A stretch of 14,991 nucleotides of DNA from JBBDXA01 sp040902585 (GTDB lineage: Bacteria; Planctomycetota; Phycisphaerae; Phycisphaerales; Phycisphaeraceae). Numbering within the stretch: the first letter of the stretch is position 1; every line of letters starts with the position of its first letter. A program made the position numbers and the translations under genes. Shown here piece by piece: positions 7,257 through 14,991 of the stretch. The stretch covers positions 1-14,991 of the forward strand of contig JBBDXA010000213.1 of the NCBI GenBank assembly GCA_040902585.1. The letters are read 5' to 3'. The notes under the pieces were generated by a model. That model was not told where the DNA came from and made no database searches. It saw only the letters and a program-made list of their open reading frames with translations.

Positions 7257-8285
7257 TTGACCGCACTACAAACAGACACCTCTGAATACGAATCCGAACG
7301 GCTGGCCGTCGAAAAGCTTCGCGCTGCGCAGGTTGATATACACCGCGAACTGCGCAAGACAATCGTCGGACAGGAAAAGCCTGTCGAAGAGCTTCTCTAT
7401 TGCCTGTTCTCCGGCGGCCACTGCCTGCTCACCGGCCCGCCGGGCCTTGCCAAGACATTGCTGGTGCGATCCATCGCGCAGATCTTCCGGCTGCGCTTCC
7501 AGCGCATTCAGTTCACGCCAGATCTCATGCCTGCCGACATCACCGGCACCGAGATTCTCGAAGAGACGCGCGACACCACCGGCACCAGTCGTCGGCAGAT
7601 GGTCTTCGTGAAGGGGCCGATTTTTGCGAATGTGATTCTCGCCGATGAGATCAATCGCACACCGCCCAAGACGCAGGCCGCGCTTCTGGAAGCGATGCAG
7701 GAGCATCAGGTCACCGCCGCGGGCGTGCGTCATGCCTTGCCGCAACCTTTCTTCGTACTTGCCACGCAGAACCCGATCGAAATGGAAGGCACGTATCCGC
7801 TGCCTGAAGCCCAGCTCGACCGCTTCATGTTCAACGTGAAGATCGATTATCTGCCGGAGGATGATGAAGTGGAAGTTGTGTCGCGCACGACCTCGAAGCA
7901 TCCCGAGGCGATCGAGCCGATATTCGACGGCACCGACGTGCAGGCGTTTCACGAGATTATCCGCAAGGTGCCGATCGCGGAGGATGTGGTGCGTTTCGCG
8001 GTGCGCATCGCCGCCGCCAGCCGCCCGCACACGCCGGCCGCGCCGGACTATATCAACGAGCTGGCAAGCTGGGGGGCCGGCCTGCGCGCGGGGCAGTATC
8101 TCGTGCTCGGCGCCAAGGTCCGCGCGCTGCTCAACGGGCAGGCCCACGTATCGGTGGAGGACATCATTGCTGTCGCCCATTCGACGCTGCGGCACCGCAT
8201 CCTATTGAATTACCGCGCCGAGGCGCAGGGCGTGAGCGTGGAGGAGATCGTGGACCGACTCATTAAGGATATGCCCCGGCCGTGA
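7257..8285 (+). CDS. MoxR-family AAA+ ATPase
   Basis: The product has 342 residues. TTG 7257 is chosen because AGGAG (7246-7250) ends 6 bases before it, the same arrangement as in the dehydrogenase gene. The in-frame extension to 7218 is only the arm of the inverted repeat read as protein. Seen are IVGQEKPVEEL (36-46), Walker A GPPGLAKT (60-67), Walker B with Asp130-Glu131 in ILADEINR, sensor-1 Asn172 in LATQNP, and the family signature EMEGTYPLPEAQLDRF. A C-terminal lid domain ends in RLIKDMPRP. The length is typical of MoxR proteins. These are cytosolic ATPases that usually act as chaperones for partner proteins with vWA domains, and the next two genes encode such partners. The next gene starts 18 bases downstream. 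Confidence 0.97.
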   Translation: MTALQTDTSEYESERLAVEKLRAAQVDIHRELRKTIVGQEKPVEELLYCLFSGGHCLLTGPPGLAKTLLVRSIAQIFRLRFQRIQFTPDLMPADITGTEILEETRDTTGTSRRQMVFVKGPIFANVILADEINRTPPKTQAALLEAMQEHQVTAAGVRHALPQPFFVLATQNPIEMEGTYPLPEAQLDRFMFNVKIDYLPEDDEVEVVSRTTSKHPEAIEPIFDGTDVQAFHEIIRKVPIAEDVVRFAVRIAAASRPHTPAAPDYINELASWGAGLRAGQYLVLGAKVRALLNGQAHVSVEDIIAVAHSTLRHRILLNYRAEAQGVSVEEIVDRLIKDMPRP

Positions 8286-8303
8286 CCTTGATATGAATGA
8301 CCT

Positions 8304-9335
8304 ATGACCGCAGCGCCCGCCAACCCGATCCCCGCATCCCCCCGCTCAGCCGGCCAGGCCTTTAGAGGCTCCGCCTCCCTGATCGACCCGCGCACGCTCA
8401 TGCGCATCAAAGGGCTGGAGCTGCGTGCCCGTGCGATCGTGCAAGGCTTCATGTCCGGCCTGCACCGCTCGCCCTATCACGGCTTCAGCGTCGAGTTCAC
8501 TGAATATCGCCAATATACAGTCGGCGACGATCCACGATATATAGACTGGAAACTATACGCCCGCAGCGATCGACTGTATGTCAAGCGATTCGAGGATGAA
8601 ACTAATTTACGCTGCTGGCTGCTGGTGGATAACAGCAAGTCGATGCACTTTGGGACCGTCAAAGACGACGCACGCCAAAGCCCAGGCATAGCTATGCCTG
8701 GGCTTTGGACCAAAGCTGACTACGCCGCCACGCTTGCCGCGACGTTCGCCTACTTTCTTTCCACGCAGCGCGACGCAGCCGGCCTTGTCTCTTTCGACGA
8801 GGATATTCGTGAGTATCTTCCCGCCCGCTATCGTCCCGGTCACCTGCGCCGGCTGATGGTCGCCCTCGAACGCACACCCGAAGGCAAAGGCACGAACCTG
8901 ACCGAACCACTCAAACGCGTTGCCGACCTCGTCACCAAGCGCGGTATTCATGTCCTTATCAGCGATCTGCTCGCTCCGTTGAACGGCCTTGAGACTCATC
9001 TGGGTTATCTCCGTTCGCGCGGGCACGAAGTAATGGTGTTTCACCTGCTCGATCCCGCTGAGCTTTCACTCGCCTTCGATGACGCAGCCATGTTCTACGA
9101 TGTCGAATCGCAGCGCGAGCTGTATGTTGATCCTGATCTGATTCGCAAGCAATATACGCAGCGCATGGGTGAACACTTGAAGGCCATCGAAGTCATCTGC
9201 GACAAGCAGGGCGTCGATTACCACCGCATCACGACGGACACGCCGCTGGAACTGGCGCTTTTCGATTTCCTTTCCGGCCGGCAGATGATCAAGCGGACGG
9301 TCATGCGCCGGCAGGGCGAAGGGAGGCGCGGATGA
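8304..9335 (+). CDS. DUF58 protein with vWA-like domain, interrupted in frame by a palindrome
   Basis: The product has 343 residues. The N-terminal part carries IKGLELRARAIVQGFMSGLHRSP and the DUF58 core GDDPRYIDWKLYARSDRLYVKRFEDET. The vWA-type MIDAS motif DNSKS lies at 109-113. No transmembrane segment is apparent, so it is probably cytosolic or peripheral. It is a likely client of the MoxR ATPase encoded just upstream. Directly after the MIDAS motif there is an odd segment (about residues 119-136) encoded by a 54-base stretch containing a 34-bp perfect palindrome. Without it the protein would read SMHFGTKADYAATL, which looks like the normal family sequence. The reading frame is kept, so the gene is probably functional. 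There is no clear ribosome binding site. The stop overlaps the next start as ATGA. Confidence 0.93.
   Translation: MTAAPANPIPASPRSAGQAFRGSASLIDPRTLMRIKGLELRARAIVQGFMSGLHRSPYHGFSVEFTEYRQYTVGDDPRYIDWKLYARSDRLYVKRFEDETNLRCWLLVDNSKSMHFGTVKDDARQSPGIAMPGLWTKADYAATLAATFAYFLSTQRDAAGLVSFDEDIREYLPARYRPGHLRRLMVALERTPEGKGTNLTEPLKRVADLVTKRGIHVLISDLLAPLNGLETHLGYLRSRGHEVMVFHLLDPAELSLAFDDAAMFYDVESQRELYVDPDLIRKQYTQRMGEHLKAIEVICDKQGVDYHRITTDTPLELALFDFLSGRQMIKRTVMRRQGEGRRG
8658..8711. repeat. Probable inserted palindromic element inside the DUF58 gene
   Basis: Bases 8675-8708 form a perfect 34-bp palindrome with 17-base arms (left arm CCAAAGCCCAGGCATAG) and no loop. The wider 54-base segment is bounded by GGACC at 8653-8657 and 8707-8711, as expected if a 5-bp target was duplicated. 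54 is a multiple of three, so the frame is preserved. The inserted peptide includes RQSPGIAMPGLW. A natural coding sequence rarely yields so long a perfect palindrome. Confidence 0.7.
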
Positions 9336-11494
9336 GTTTCCTGGCGCCCCTGTTCCTGGCGGGGATCGCGGCCGTGTCGCTGCCGATTCTGTTTCACCTG
9401 ATTCGTCGGACGCCCAAGGGCCGTATGAATTTCAGTTCGCTGATGTTTCTCACGCCTTCGCCGCCGCGGGTGACCAGTCGCAGTCGGTTGGAACATTGGT
9501 TGCTGTTATTGCTGCGCGTGTTGGCGGTGATTCTGCTGGCGCTGGCGTTTGCCCGGCCGTTCCTGTGGGATCAGGCGGCGGTCGAGGCGGAGCAGCCCGG
9601 CGCGGCCAGGCGCGTGGTCGTCCTCATTGACACCAGCGCGAGCATGTCGCGCGAAGACCTGTGGTCGCGCGCGGTGATCCTGCTCAAGGACACCGCGAAG
9701 GATCTGAAGCCGACGGACACGCTGGGCGTCTTCGCGTTCGATCGCAGCGTGCAACGCCTGCTCACCTTCGAGGCCTGGACTGCCGCGCCGCCCGGCCAGC
9801 GCCTCGCTCTGGTGGATGAAGCGATCGCCAACCTGAAGCCTACGCAGCGCGGGACCAATCTCGGCGAAGCCCTCGTGGCCGCGGCTGACGCTCTGAACGA
9901 ACTCGATGCGACCGGCAAGCAATCCTTTACCGGCAACAAACAGGCGGTGCTTATCAGCGATGTGCAGCAGGGCGGTGATCTGAAATCGCTCGATGCCTAT
10001 GACTGGCCGGCGGATGTCACGCTGGAAGTGAAAGCCGTGGCGGCGAGGAAGCCGACGAATGCGGGCGTGCAGGTGGTGACCGATCGCGATGCGGTCGGCC
10101 CGCAAGCCCAGCAACTTCGCCTGCGCATCACGAATGCAAAGGCTTCGACGAAGGATCGCTTTCAGATCGAAGTGCGCCCGCTCGTGGCCACGGCAGGGCA
10201 GGCGGAGACGATCGACGTCTACGTCCCGGCCGGTGAATCGCGCGTGGTGCGGGTGGAGAAGTCCGATCTCTTCGCGGCGGGCGGCACGATCACGCTGCGC
10301 GGCGATAATGCGGCATTCGACAACGAAGCCTGGCGCATCGTCCCGCCGACGCGCGAGGTCACGGTTATCTATATAGGTAGCGATCCGGCCAATGATGTGC
10401 GCGGGCTGCACTATTACCTGACGAATGTGTTCCTGCCGACATCGGGCCGAACTGTGAAACTCACAGCGGTCAAACCCGGCGATGCGCTCGATGCCCAAAC
10501 ACTCACACGTGCCTCGCTCATCATCGTCGGCGAATCGCCCTCGGATGCGCAGCTCACATCGCTTTGTTCGCGCGTGGAACAGGGTGCTACCGCGCTCGTG
10601 GTCCTGCGCGAGAATGACGACGGGCTGTCACTCGCTTCGCTCCTGGATCTCGGCAAGGTCGATGTGCGTGAAGCGAACGTGACGGACTATGCCATGCTCT
10701 CTCAGGTGGATTTCACGCACGCTCTGTTCGCGCCGTTTGCCGATCCGCGTTTCAGTGATTTCACGAAGATTCGTTTCTGGAAACATCGCACGCTGGAGAT
10801 GCAGTCGTTGCCGGCCGAGTTGAAGCCGCATGTGCTCGCGCGGTTTGATGATGCCAGCCCCGCCCTCGTTGAGACGACCCTCGGACAGGGCACGTGCATG
10901 ATCCTCGCCTCAAGCTGGGCACCGGCTGACGGGCAGCTTGCGCTTTCGAGCAAGTTTGTCCCGCTGATGAACGTTCTGCTGGAGCAGAGCGAACGGTTGC
11001 CGCGACAGGCTCCGCGCATCGAAGTGGGGGACGCGGTCGATCTGTCCTGGGCGGTGAAGCTCGCTGCCCAGCGCAGTCAGGCATTGATTGTCACGCGCGG
11101 AACGGACACGACGCTGGGCCTTGGCGAAGACGGCATGTTGACGGCAACGGATGAGCCCGGCCTGTACACGGTTGCGATCGGGCCTGAATTGATGCCTTTT
11201 GCCGTTGCCCTTTCGCCGGGCGAAAGCGAGACTTCGCCGATGACAGTAGATGAATTCGAAAAGCGCGGCGTACGCTTGTTTCAGACCGCCTCCACTGCCC
11301 TGATCGCCTCGCAGGCCGACCGGGCACGCCAGATGCGCATGGCGGAACTGGAAAACCGGCACAAGCTGTGGCGCTGGATGTTGGTAGCCGCCCTGGGCAT
11401 ACTCGCTTTGGAATCGTGGCTCGCGGGTTACTTCGCGTCGCGCGCCGGGTCGGCGGGCGAAGGGGCCGGCGGCGAGGCGACGCAGGCTTCCTGA
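9332..11494 (+). CDS. BatA-type membrane protein with vWA domain
   Basis: The product has 720 residues. GGGAGG (9321-9326) precedes the ATG by 5 bases, and the start overlaps the DUF58 stop. The N-terminus is the BatA/aerotolerance-type region: membrane segment 4-24, then LFHLIRRTPKGRMNFSSLMFL, then a second membrane segment at about 55-79 ending ARPFLW. A vWA domain follows with MIDAS DTSAS at 100-104 and a later RGTNLGEAL (Thr of the metal site). The middle and C-terminal part (about 250-670) is an exported-looking beta-rich region. A third membrane segment spans about 683-703, with a Gly/Ala-rich tail. Proteins of this kind pair with MoxR and DUF58 in Bat-like operons; the exact function is unknown. 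The 226-base gap that follows separates it from the last gene. Confidence 0.9.
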   Translation: MSFLAPLFLAGIAAVSLPILFHLIRRTPKGRMNFSSLMFLTPSPPRVTSRSRLEHWLLLLLRVLAVILLALAFARPFLWDQAAVEAEQPGAARRVVVLIDTSASMSREDLWSRAVILLKDTAKDLKPTDTLGVFAFDRSVQRLLTFEAWTAAPPGQRLALVDEAIANLKPTQRGTNLGEALVAAADALNELDATGKQSFTGNKQAVLISDVQQGGDLKSLDAYDWPADVTLEVKAVAARKPTNAGVQVVTDRDAVGPQAQQLRLRITNAKASTKDRFQIEVRPLVATAGQAETIDVYVPAGESRVVRVEKSDLFAAGGTITLRGDNAAFDNEAWRIVPPTREVTVIYIGSDPANDVRGLHYYLTNVFLPTSGRTVKLTAVKPGDALDAQTLTRASLIIVGESPSDAQLTSLCSRVEQGATALVVLRENDDGLSLASLLDLGKVDVREANVTDYAMLSQVDFTHALFAPFADPRFSDFTKIRFWKHRTLEMQSLPAELKPHVLARFDDASPALVETTLGQGTCMILASSWAPADGQLALSSKFVPLMNVLLEQSERLPRQAPRIEVGDAVDLSWAVKLAAQRSQALIVTRGTDTTLGLGEDGMLTATDEPGLYTVAIGPELMPFAVALSPGESETSPMTVDEFEKRGVRLFQTASTALIASQADRARQMRMAELENRHKLWRWMLVAALGILALESWLAGYFASRAGSAGEGAGGEATQAS

Positions 11495-11720
11495 TTCACA
11501 AGGAATACCATGGCTCGGAACAATACAGTGATCTACAAGGAAATGAGGAAATAAGGAACATTGCGACAATACAAATTCCTGGATTGATTCCTGCTTTCCG
11601 TATTTTCTTATAAATACTCAGATTGGTTTGATAATTGGATGGACGCGTAAGATATGTTGGAGGCTCGACCCTCCCCCAGCCCCTCCCTTCAAAGGGAGGG
11701 GAGTCAGATGAGGCTGCACC
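11495..11720. other. AT-rich spacer with purine-rich units, mini-ORF and possible weak promoter
   Basis: The first ~170 bases are far more AT-rich than the surrounding genes. They hold imperfect AAGGAA(A)T units (11500-11546). A 14-codon ORF (ATG 11510 to TAA, MARNNTVIYKEMRK) is preceded by AAGGA at good spacing. TTGATT (11584-11589) and TATAAA (11609-11614) could be a promoter, but the 19-base spacing is poor. A small GTATTT/AAATAC hairpin overlaps it (11600-11617). The mini-ORF may be a gene remnant or leader peptide. Confidence 0.4.
11680..11701. repeat. GC-rich hairpin just before the coiled-coil gene
   Basis: CCCCTCCC (11680-11687) pairs perfectly with GGGAGGGG (11694-11701) around a six-base loop TTCAAA. 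It is preceded by another C-rich tract (11669-11677). It ends 19 bases before the ATG at 11721 and has no T-run. It could act on translation initiation or be a member of an intergenic repeat family. Confidence 0.65.
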
Positions 11721-14700
11721 ATGACGCACCACCGACTGCTCAACGAACTTCGCCGCGTCGCCCAGCGTGAATCGCGCCTGCGCTGGCGGCGGGCCTCGGC
11801 CTTCGCGTGGCTCTTCATCGCCGCGGCCGGCGCGGTCATGTTGCTGCCAGGCGTGGATCCATCCGCCCGCGGTCTCGGCGTGCCCGCGCTGTGCTTCCTC
11901 GGGCTGGTCATCACCTTCATCACCCGTCGCGTCTGCAACGCGGCCGTGTCGAACGATCGGCACATCGCCCGCCTGATCGAACATCAATACCCGGACCTCG
12001 ATGCCCGCCTGCTGGCGGCGCTGGATGAGATCGATCAGCATCCGATCGATCGGCCGATGGGTTTCCTTCAGGATCAAGTCGTGCGCGAAGCGATGGATCA
12101 CTCGCGGCAGCATGACTGGACGCGCATCGTTCCGCAAAGCCGACTGTCGCGATTCGCCTTTCTACAATTTGTTTCAGCCGGTGCAATGATGGCGGTGCTG
12201 GCGCTATTGATCCTCACGGCCAAAACCGGGCTGCCTTCATCGACCGATCTCGATGCGATCCTGCCCGCGGGACTCGCAGCTGATGCGCCCAATGTGATGA
12301 CGGTTGAACCGGGCGATTGTGAAGTCGAGCGCGGTTCGAGCCTGATCATCACCGCGCGGTTTGCTCGCCGCATTCCCGCCAGTGTTACGCTCATCGTGGA
12401 TGACCACACGCAGCCTTCGCGGTCCGTGCCCATGTCGCCGAGCCTGAATGATCCGCTGGTGGGCGCCCGCATCGGCAGCGTGGAGAAGCCGCTCAACTAT
12501 CGCATCACCAGCGAAGGGCTCGAGTCGAAGTCTTTCAGCGTCACGGTCTTCGAGTACCCGCAGATGCTCCAGGCGGATGCGACGCTTACGTACCCCGCGT
12601 ACACGGGTTTGAACGAGAAGCTCATCGAAGACACGCGCCAGGTCAGCGCGGTGGAGGGCACGAAGCTTACCTGGTCGCTGCGATTGAACAAGCCTGTCGC
12701 CGAGGCGAAGCTGGTGAGTGAAGATGGTACGACAGTCACGCTCACGGCTGATGGCGCGGAAGGTGCGATCGTGCGCGGCGAGATGACCATTGATCGCACG
12801 CGGCGATACAAGGTGATGCTAGAAGATGATGCCGGCCGGTCTAATCGCCTGCCGCCGGAGTTGGTCGTGACCGCGCTGCCGAACCGCGCCCCGGAATTGA
12901 AGCTGGTGTTCCCGAAGCGCGACCTGCGCGTTTCGCCGATTGAAGAAACCCTGTTGGCGGCCGAGGCCTGGGATGACTTCGGCGTGAAGGCCTTCGGCCT
13001 GTCGTATGCGATCGCCGGGAAGGAGCCGGTGGAGGTTGTTCTATTAAAGGATGGCGGCGCGAAGGCGAAGCACCCGGCTGAGCATCTGCTTTCGTTTGAA
13101 GCGATGGGCGCGACACCGGACCAACTTCTTTCGTATCACTTCTGGGCGGAGGATGTGGCCGCGGACGGGACTGTTCGTCGCACGCTCAGCGATATGTACT
13201 TCGCCGAGGTCCGCCACTTCGAGGAGATTTTCCGCGAAGGCCAGGCCCCGACCAGCGAACAGCAGCAGCAGCAGCAACAACAGCAGCAGAATCAGCAGAT
13301 GCGCGAGATCGGCGAGGCGCTCAAGAGCCAGCGCGAGATCATCACTGCCACGTGGAACCTGATGCGGCGCGAGCAGGCATCGCAACTTTCGGACAAGTTC
13401 GTGCCTGATGTGACAGTCATCCGTGATTCGCAAAGCGACCTGATCGACAAGGTCAGCGAACTGGCGAACAGCCTGAGCGATCCCCAATCGCTTTCGCATG
13501 TGCAGACCGTGGTGCAGCACATGAGCGAAGCCGTGCGACTGCTGACGGTTGCTCTCGACAAACCCTCCGCCAAGTCGCTTGCCGGCGCGCTTCCTGAGGA
13601 ACAGGCTGCGTATCAGGCGATGCTCAAACTCCAGGCCCGCGAGCACGAAGTCATCCGTCAGCAGCAGTGGCAACAGCAGCAGAGCCAGAGTCAGCAGGCC
13701 CAGCAGGGGCCTTCGCAGCAGCAGATGAATGAACTTGAATTGAAGAACCAGGAGAACCGCTACGAAACGCAGCGCCTCGCGCAGGAACAGCAACAGGACC
13801 CGGCCCAGCGCGAAGTGCGACAGGCTTTGAATCGCCTGCGCGATCTGGCGCGCAGGCAGGGCGACCTGAACGAGAAGCTCAAGGAGGTTGAACTGGCGAT
13901 GCAGGAAGCCAAGAGCCAGCAGGAGCGCGAGGAATTGGAGCGACAGCTCAAGCGACTGCGCGAACAGCAGGAACAGGTGCTGCGCGATCTGGATGAGTTG
14001 AAGGATCGCATGGAGCAGCCCCAGAATCAGCAGCAGATGGCGGAGGCGAAGCAGCAGGTGGAAGAGGCACGGCAGAACGCGCGTCAGGCGTCGGAAGCGT
14101 TGGAGCAAGGCATGACGTCGCGGGCCCTTTCCGAAGGCACGCGGGCGGAACGAAAACTCGAAGAGCTGCGTGAGGATTTCAGGCAGCGGGCATCGAATCA
14201 GTTCGCGGAAGATATGCAGAACATGCGCAAGGATGCTCGCGAGCTTTCGCAGAAGCAGGAAGATCTGGGCAAGAAGCTGGAAGAGCTCGACCAGACCAAG
14301 CAGAAAACGCTGCGCGATCAGGGCGAGCGGAAGGAGATTGTCGATGCGCTGGATCAGCAGAAGCAGCGTTTGAATGATCTGAAGGAAGACATGAAGCGCG
14401 TGACAGAGACCGCGGAGGCGTCGCAGCCACTGCTCTCGAAGCAACTCTATGACACGCTGCGCAAGGCGGATCAGGAGCGCGTGGATCAAGGGCTGGATGT
14501 GACGCGGCAGCTTCTGGACAAGGGCTTTTCACAGGAAGCGCGCGAGGTGGAACCCCAGGTCAGGCAGGCGGTGAATCGTATTCGCGAAGGCGTGGAGAAG
14601 GCGGCTGACAGCGTGCTGGGCGATGAAGGCGAAGCGCTGCGGCGAGCGCGCGACAAGGTGGAACAACTCGCCCGCGCGGCGGAGAAGGAAGCGGATGCAC

Positions 14701-14991
14701 TCGATCCACAGGGCGCGCAGCAGGGACAGCGCAGCCAGCAGCAACAAGGTCCGTCGCCTGGGCAACAGCCAGGCCAACAACCAGGTCAACAACCGGGGCA
14801 ACAACCGGGGCAGCAGCCGGGGCAACAACCTGGTGAGCAGCCTGGGCAACAGCCGGGTCAACAACCGGGGCAACAACCGGGTCAACAGCCGGGCCAGCAA
14901 CCGGGACAACAACCAGGGCAACAACCGGGTCAGCAACCGGGACAACAGCCTGGACAACAGCCTGGGCAACACCCGGGGCAACAGCCTGGTC
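11721..14991 (+). CDS. Very large membrane-anchored coiled-coil protein with Gln-rich and PGQQ-repeat regions (3' truncated)
   Basis: The frame is open for over 1090 codons to the window edge without a stop. ATG 11721 has GAGG 7 bases upstream. Three hydrophobic segments lie near 27-43, 52-68 and 147-167. Residues about 190-500 look like beta-sandwich repeats, including YPQMLQADATLTYPAYTGL. A run of ten Gln starts at 514. About 520-1000 is highly charged and Gln-rich, a long predicted coiled coil (for example LKEVELAMQEAKSQQEREELERQ is interrupted by few prolines). From residue 1013 PGQQ units continue to the edge. In planctomycetes, large DUF4175-like proteins of this design follow MoxR/DUF58/BatA genes; that comparison is from memory. 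The long extra-membrane coil suggests a structural or tethering part of the locus. The stop and any further domains lie beyond the window. Confidence 0.85.
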   Translation, partial: MTHHRLLNELRRVAQRESRLRWRRASAFAWLFIAAAGAVMLLPGVDPSARGLGVPALCFLGLVITFITRRVCNAAVSNDRHIARLIEHQYPDLDARLLAALDEIDQHPIDRPMGFLQDQVVREAMDHSRQHDWTRIVPQSRLSRFAFLQFVSAGAMMAVLALLILTAKTGLPSSTDLDAILPAGLAADAPNVMTVEPGDCEVERGSSLIITARFARRIPASVTLIVDDHTQPSRSVPMSPSLNDPLVGARIGSVEKPLNYRITSEGLESKSFSVTVFEYPQMLQADATLTYPAYTGLNEKLIEDTRQVSAVEGTKLTWSLRLNKPVAEAKLVSEDGTTVTLTADGAEGAIVRGEMTIDRTRRYKVMLEDDAGRSNRLPPELVVTALPNRAPELKLVFPKRDLRVSPIEETLLAAEAWDDFGVKAFGLSYAIAGKEPVEVVLLKDGGAKAKHPAEHLLSFEAMGATPDQLLSYHFWAEDVAADGTVRRTLSDMYFAEVRHFEEIFREGQAPTSEQQQQQQQQQQNQQMREIGEALKSQREIITATWNLMRREQASQLSDKFVPDVTVIRDSQSDLIDKVSELANSLSDPQSLSHVQTVVQHMSEAVRLLTVALDKPSAKSLAGALPEEQAAYQAMLKLQAREHEVIRQQQWQQQQSQSQQAQQGPSQQQMNELELKNQENRYETQRLAQEQQQDPAQREVRQALNRLRDLARRQGDLNEKLKEVELAMQEAKSQQEREELERQLKRLREQQEQVLRDLDELKDRMEQPQNQQQMAEAKQQVEEARQNARQASEALEQGMTSRALSEGTRAERKLEELREDFRQRASNQFAEDMQNMRKDARELSQKQEDLGKKLEELDQTKQKTLRDQGERKEIVDALDQQKQRLNDLKEDMKRVTETAEASQPLLSKQLYDTLRKADQERVDQGLDVTRQLLDKGFSQEAREVEPQVRQAVNRIREGVEKAADSVLGDEGEALRRARDKVEQLARAAEKEADALDPQGAQQGQRSQQQQGPSPGQQPGQQPGQQPGQQPGQQPGQQPGEQPGQQPGQQPGQQPGQQPGQQPGQQPGQQPGQQPGQQPGQQPGQHPGQQPG
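13260..13298 (+). repeat. Poly-glutamine run in the coiled-coil gene
   Basis: Ten consecutive Gln codons (eight CAG, two CAA) are followed by AAT CAG CAG. They encode residues 514-523 plus NQQ and mark the border between the beta-rich part and the coiled coil. The mix of CAG and CAA shows it is not a pure microsatellite. Confidence 0.85.
14757..14991 (+). repeat. 12-base tandem repeat encoding PGQQ, about 19.5 copies to the window edge
   Basis: From 14757 each 12-base unit codes Pro-Gly-Gln-Gln. Third codon positions vary freely (CCG/CCT/CCA, GGG/GGT/GGA/GGC, CAA/CAG), and only two units differ in protein sequence (GEQ once, QHP once). The array continues past the window end. It is a coding low-complexity array, not a CRISPR. 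Confidence 0.95.

Noticed and set aside
7266..8195. A 309-codon minus-strand frame
   Set aside because: It lies wholly inside the moxR gene, whose catalytic motifs are all present on the plus strand.
9506..10498. A 330-codon minus-strand frame
   Set aside because: It is a shadow of the BatA-type gene; its product is His/Arg-rich with no recognisable domain.
13044..14489. A 481-codon open frame on the minus strand
   Set aside because: It is a leucine-rich low-complexity mirror of the Gln/Glu/Arg-rich coiled-coil gene; CAG/GAG-rich codons give Leu codons on the other strand and few stops. No ribosome binding site or family is visible.
14529..14981. A 150-codon minus-strand frame rich in LLPRLL
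   Set aside because: It is simply the reverse reading of the PGQQ tandem repeat.
14757..14991. CRISPR array
   Set aside because: Units are contiguous 12-mers without spacers and code for PGQQ in the frame of the gene.

Overview
The window looks like chromosomal DNA from a planctomycete, most likely of the Phycisphaerae type. This is inferred from gene content: DUF4159, MoxR, DUF58 and BatA-type genes in a row, a Gln-rich coiled-coil membrane protein, and a TPR/peptidase-MA protein. High GC, TTG starts and many secreted or membrane proteins agree with it. No taxonomic marker such as rRNA is present, so the assignment is a judgement.

Left part (1-2507, all +): a zinc-dependent medium-chain dehydrogenase, a 77-residue single-pass membrane protein, and a TPR lipoprotein.

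Middle (2508-3680): a gene-poor, lower-GC stretch. It holds a cluster of six TGKCTAC heptamers with a 12-bp hairpin (2574-2687), an orphan sigma70-like promoter pointing left (2804-2832), and the only convincing minus-strand gene, a SUKH-like small protein (2906-3430).

Right part (3681-14991, all +): a probable operon of six genes. In order they are a secreted TPR protein with a gluzincin peptidase domain (HEFCH), a DUF4159 protein, a MoxR AAA+ ATPase, a DUF58 protein, a BatA-type vWA membrane protein, and a very long membrane-anchored coiled-coil protein. The last gene has no stop in the window and runs off the edge inside a PGQQ tandem repeat. Two junctions are ATGA overlaps (6332-6335 and 9332-9335). 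The gaps at 7157-7256 and 11495-11720 carry hairpins that could adjust or interrupt transcription.

How the genes may work together: MoxR ATPases commonly act as chaperones on vWA-domain clients, and DUF58 and BatA proteins are the usual partners. The peptidase, the DUF4159 protein and the coiled-coil protein face or sit in the envelope, so the locus probably encodes an envelope-associated assembly or quality-control machine. Its substrate cannot be read from the sequence.

The most striking non-coding signal is a 34-bp perfect palindrome inside the DUF58 gene. It lies in a 54-bp in-frame segment bounded by GGACC direct repeats, placed just after the MIDAS motif of the vWA domain. Two related-looking hairpins lie at 1-58 and 1363-1394.
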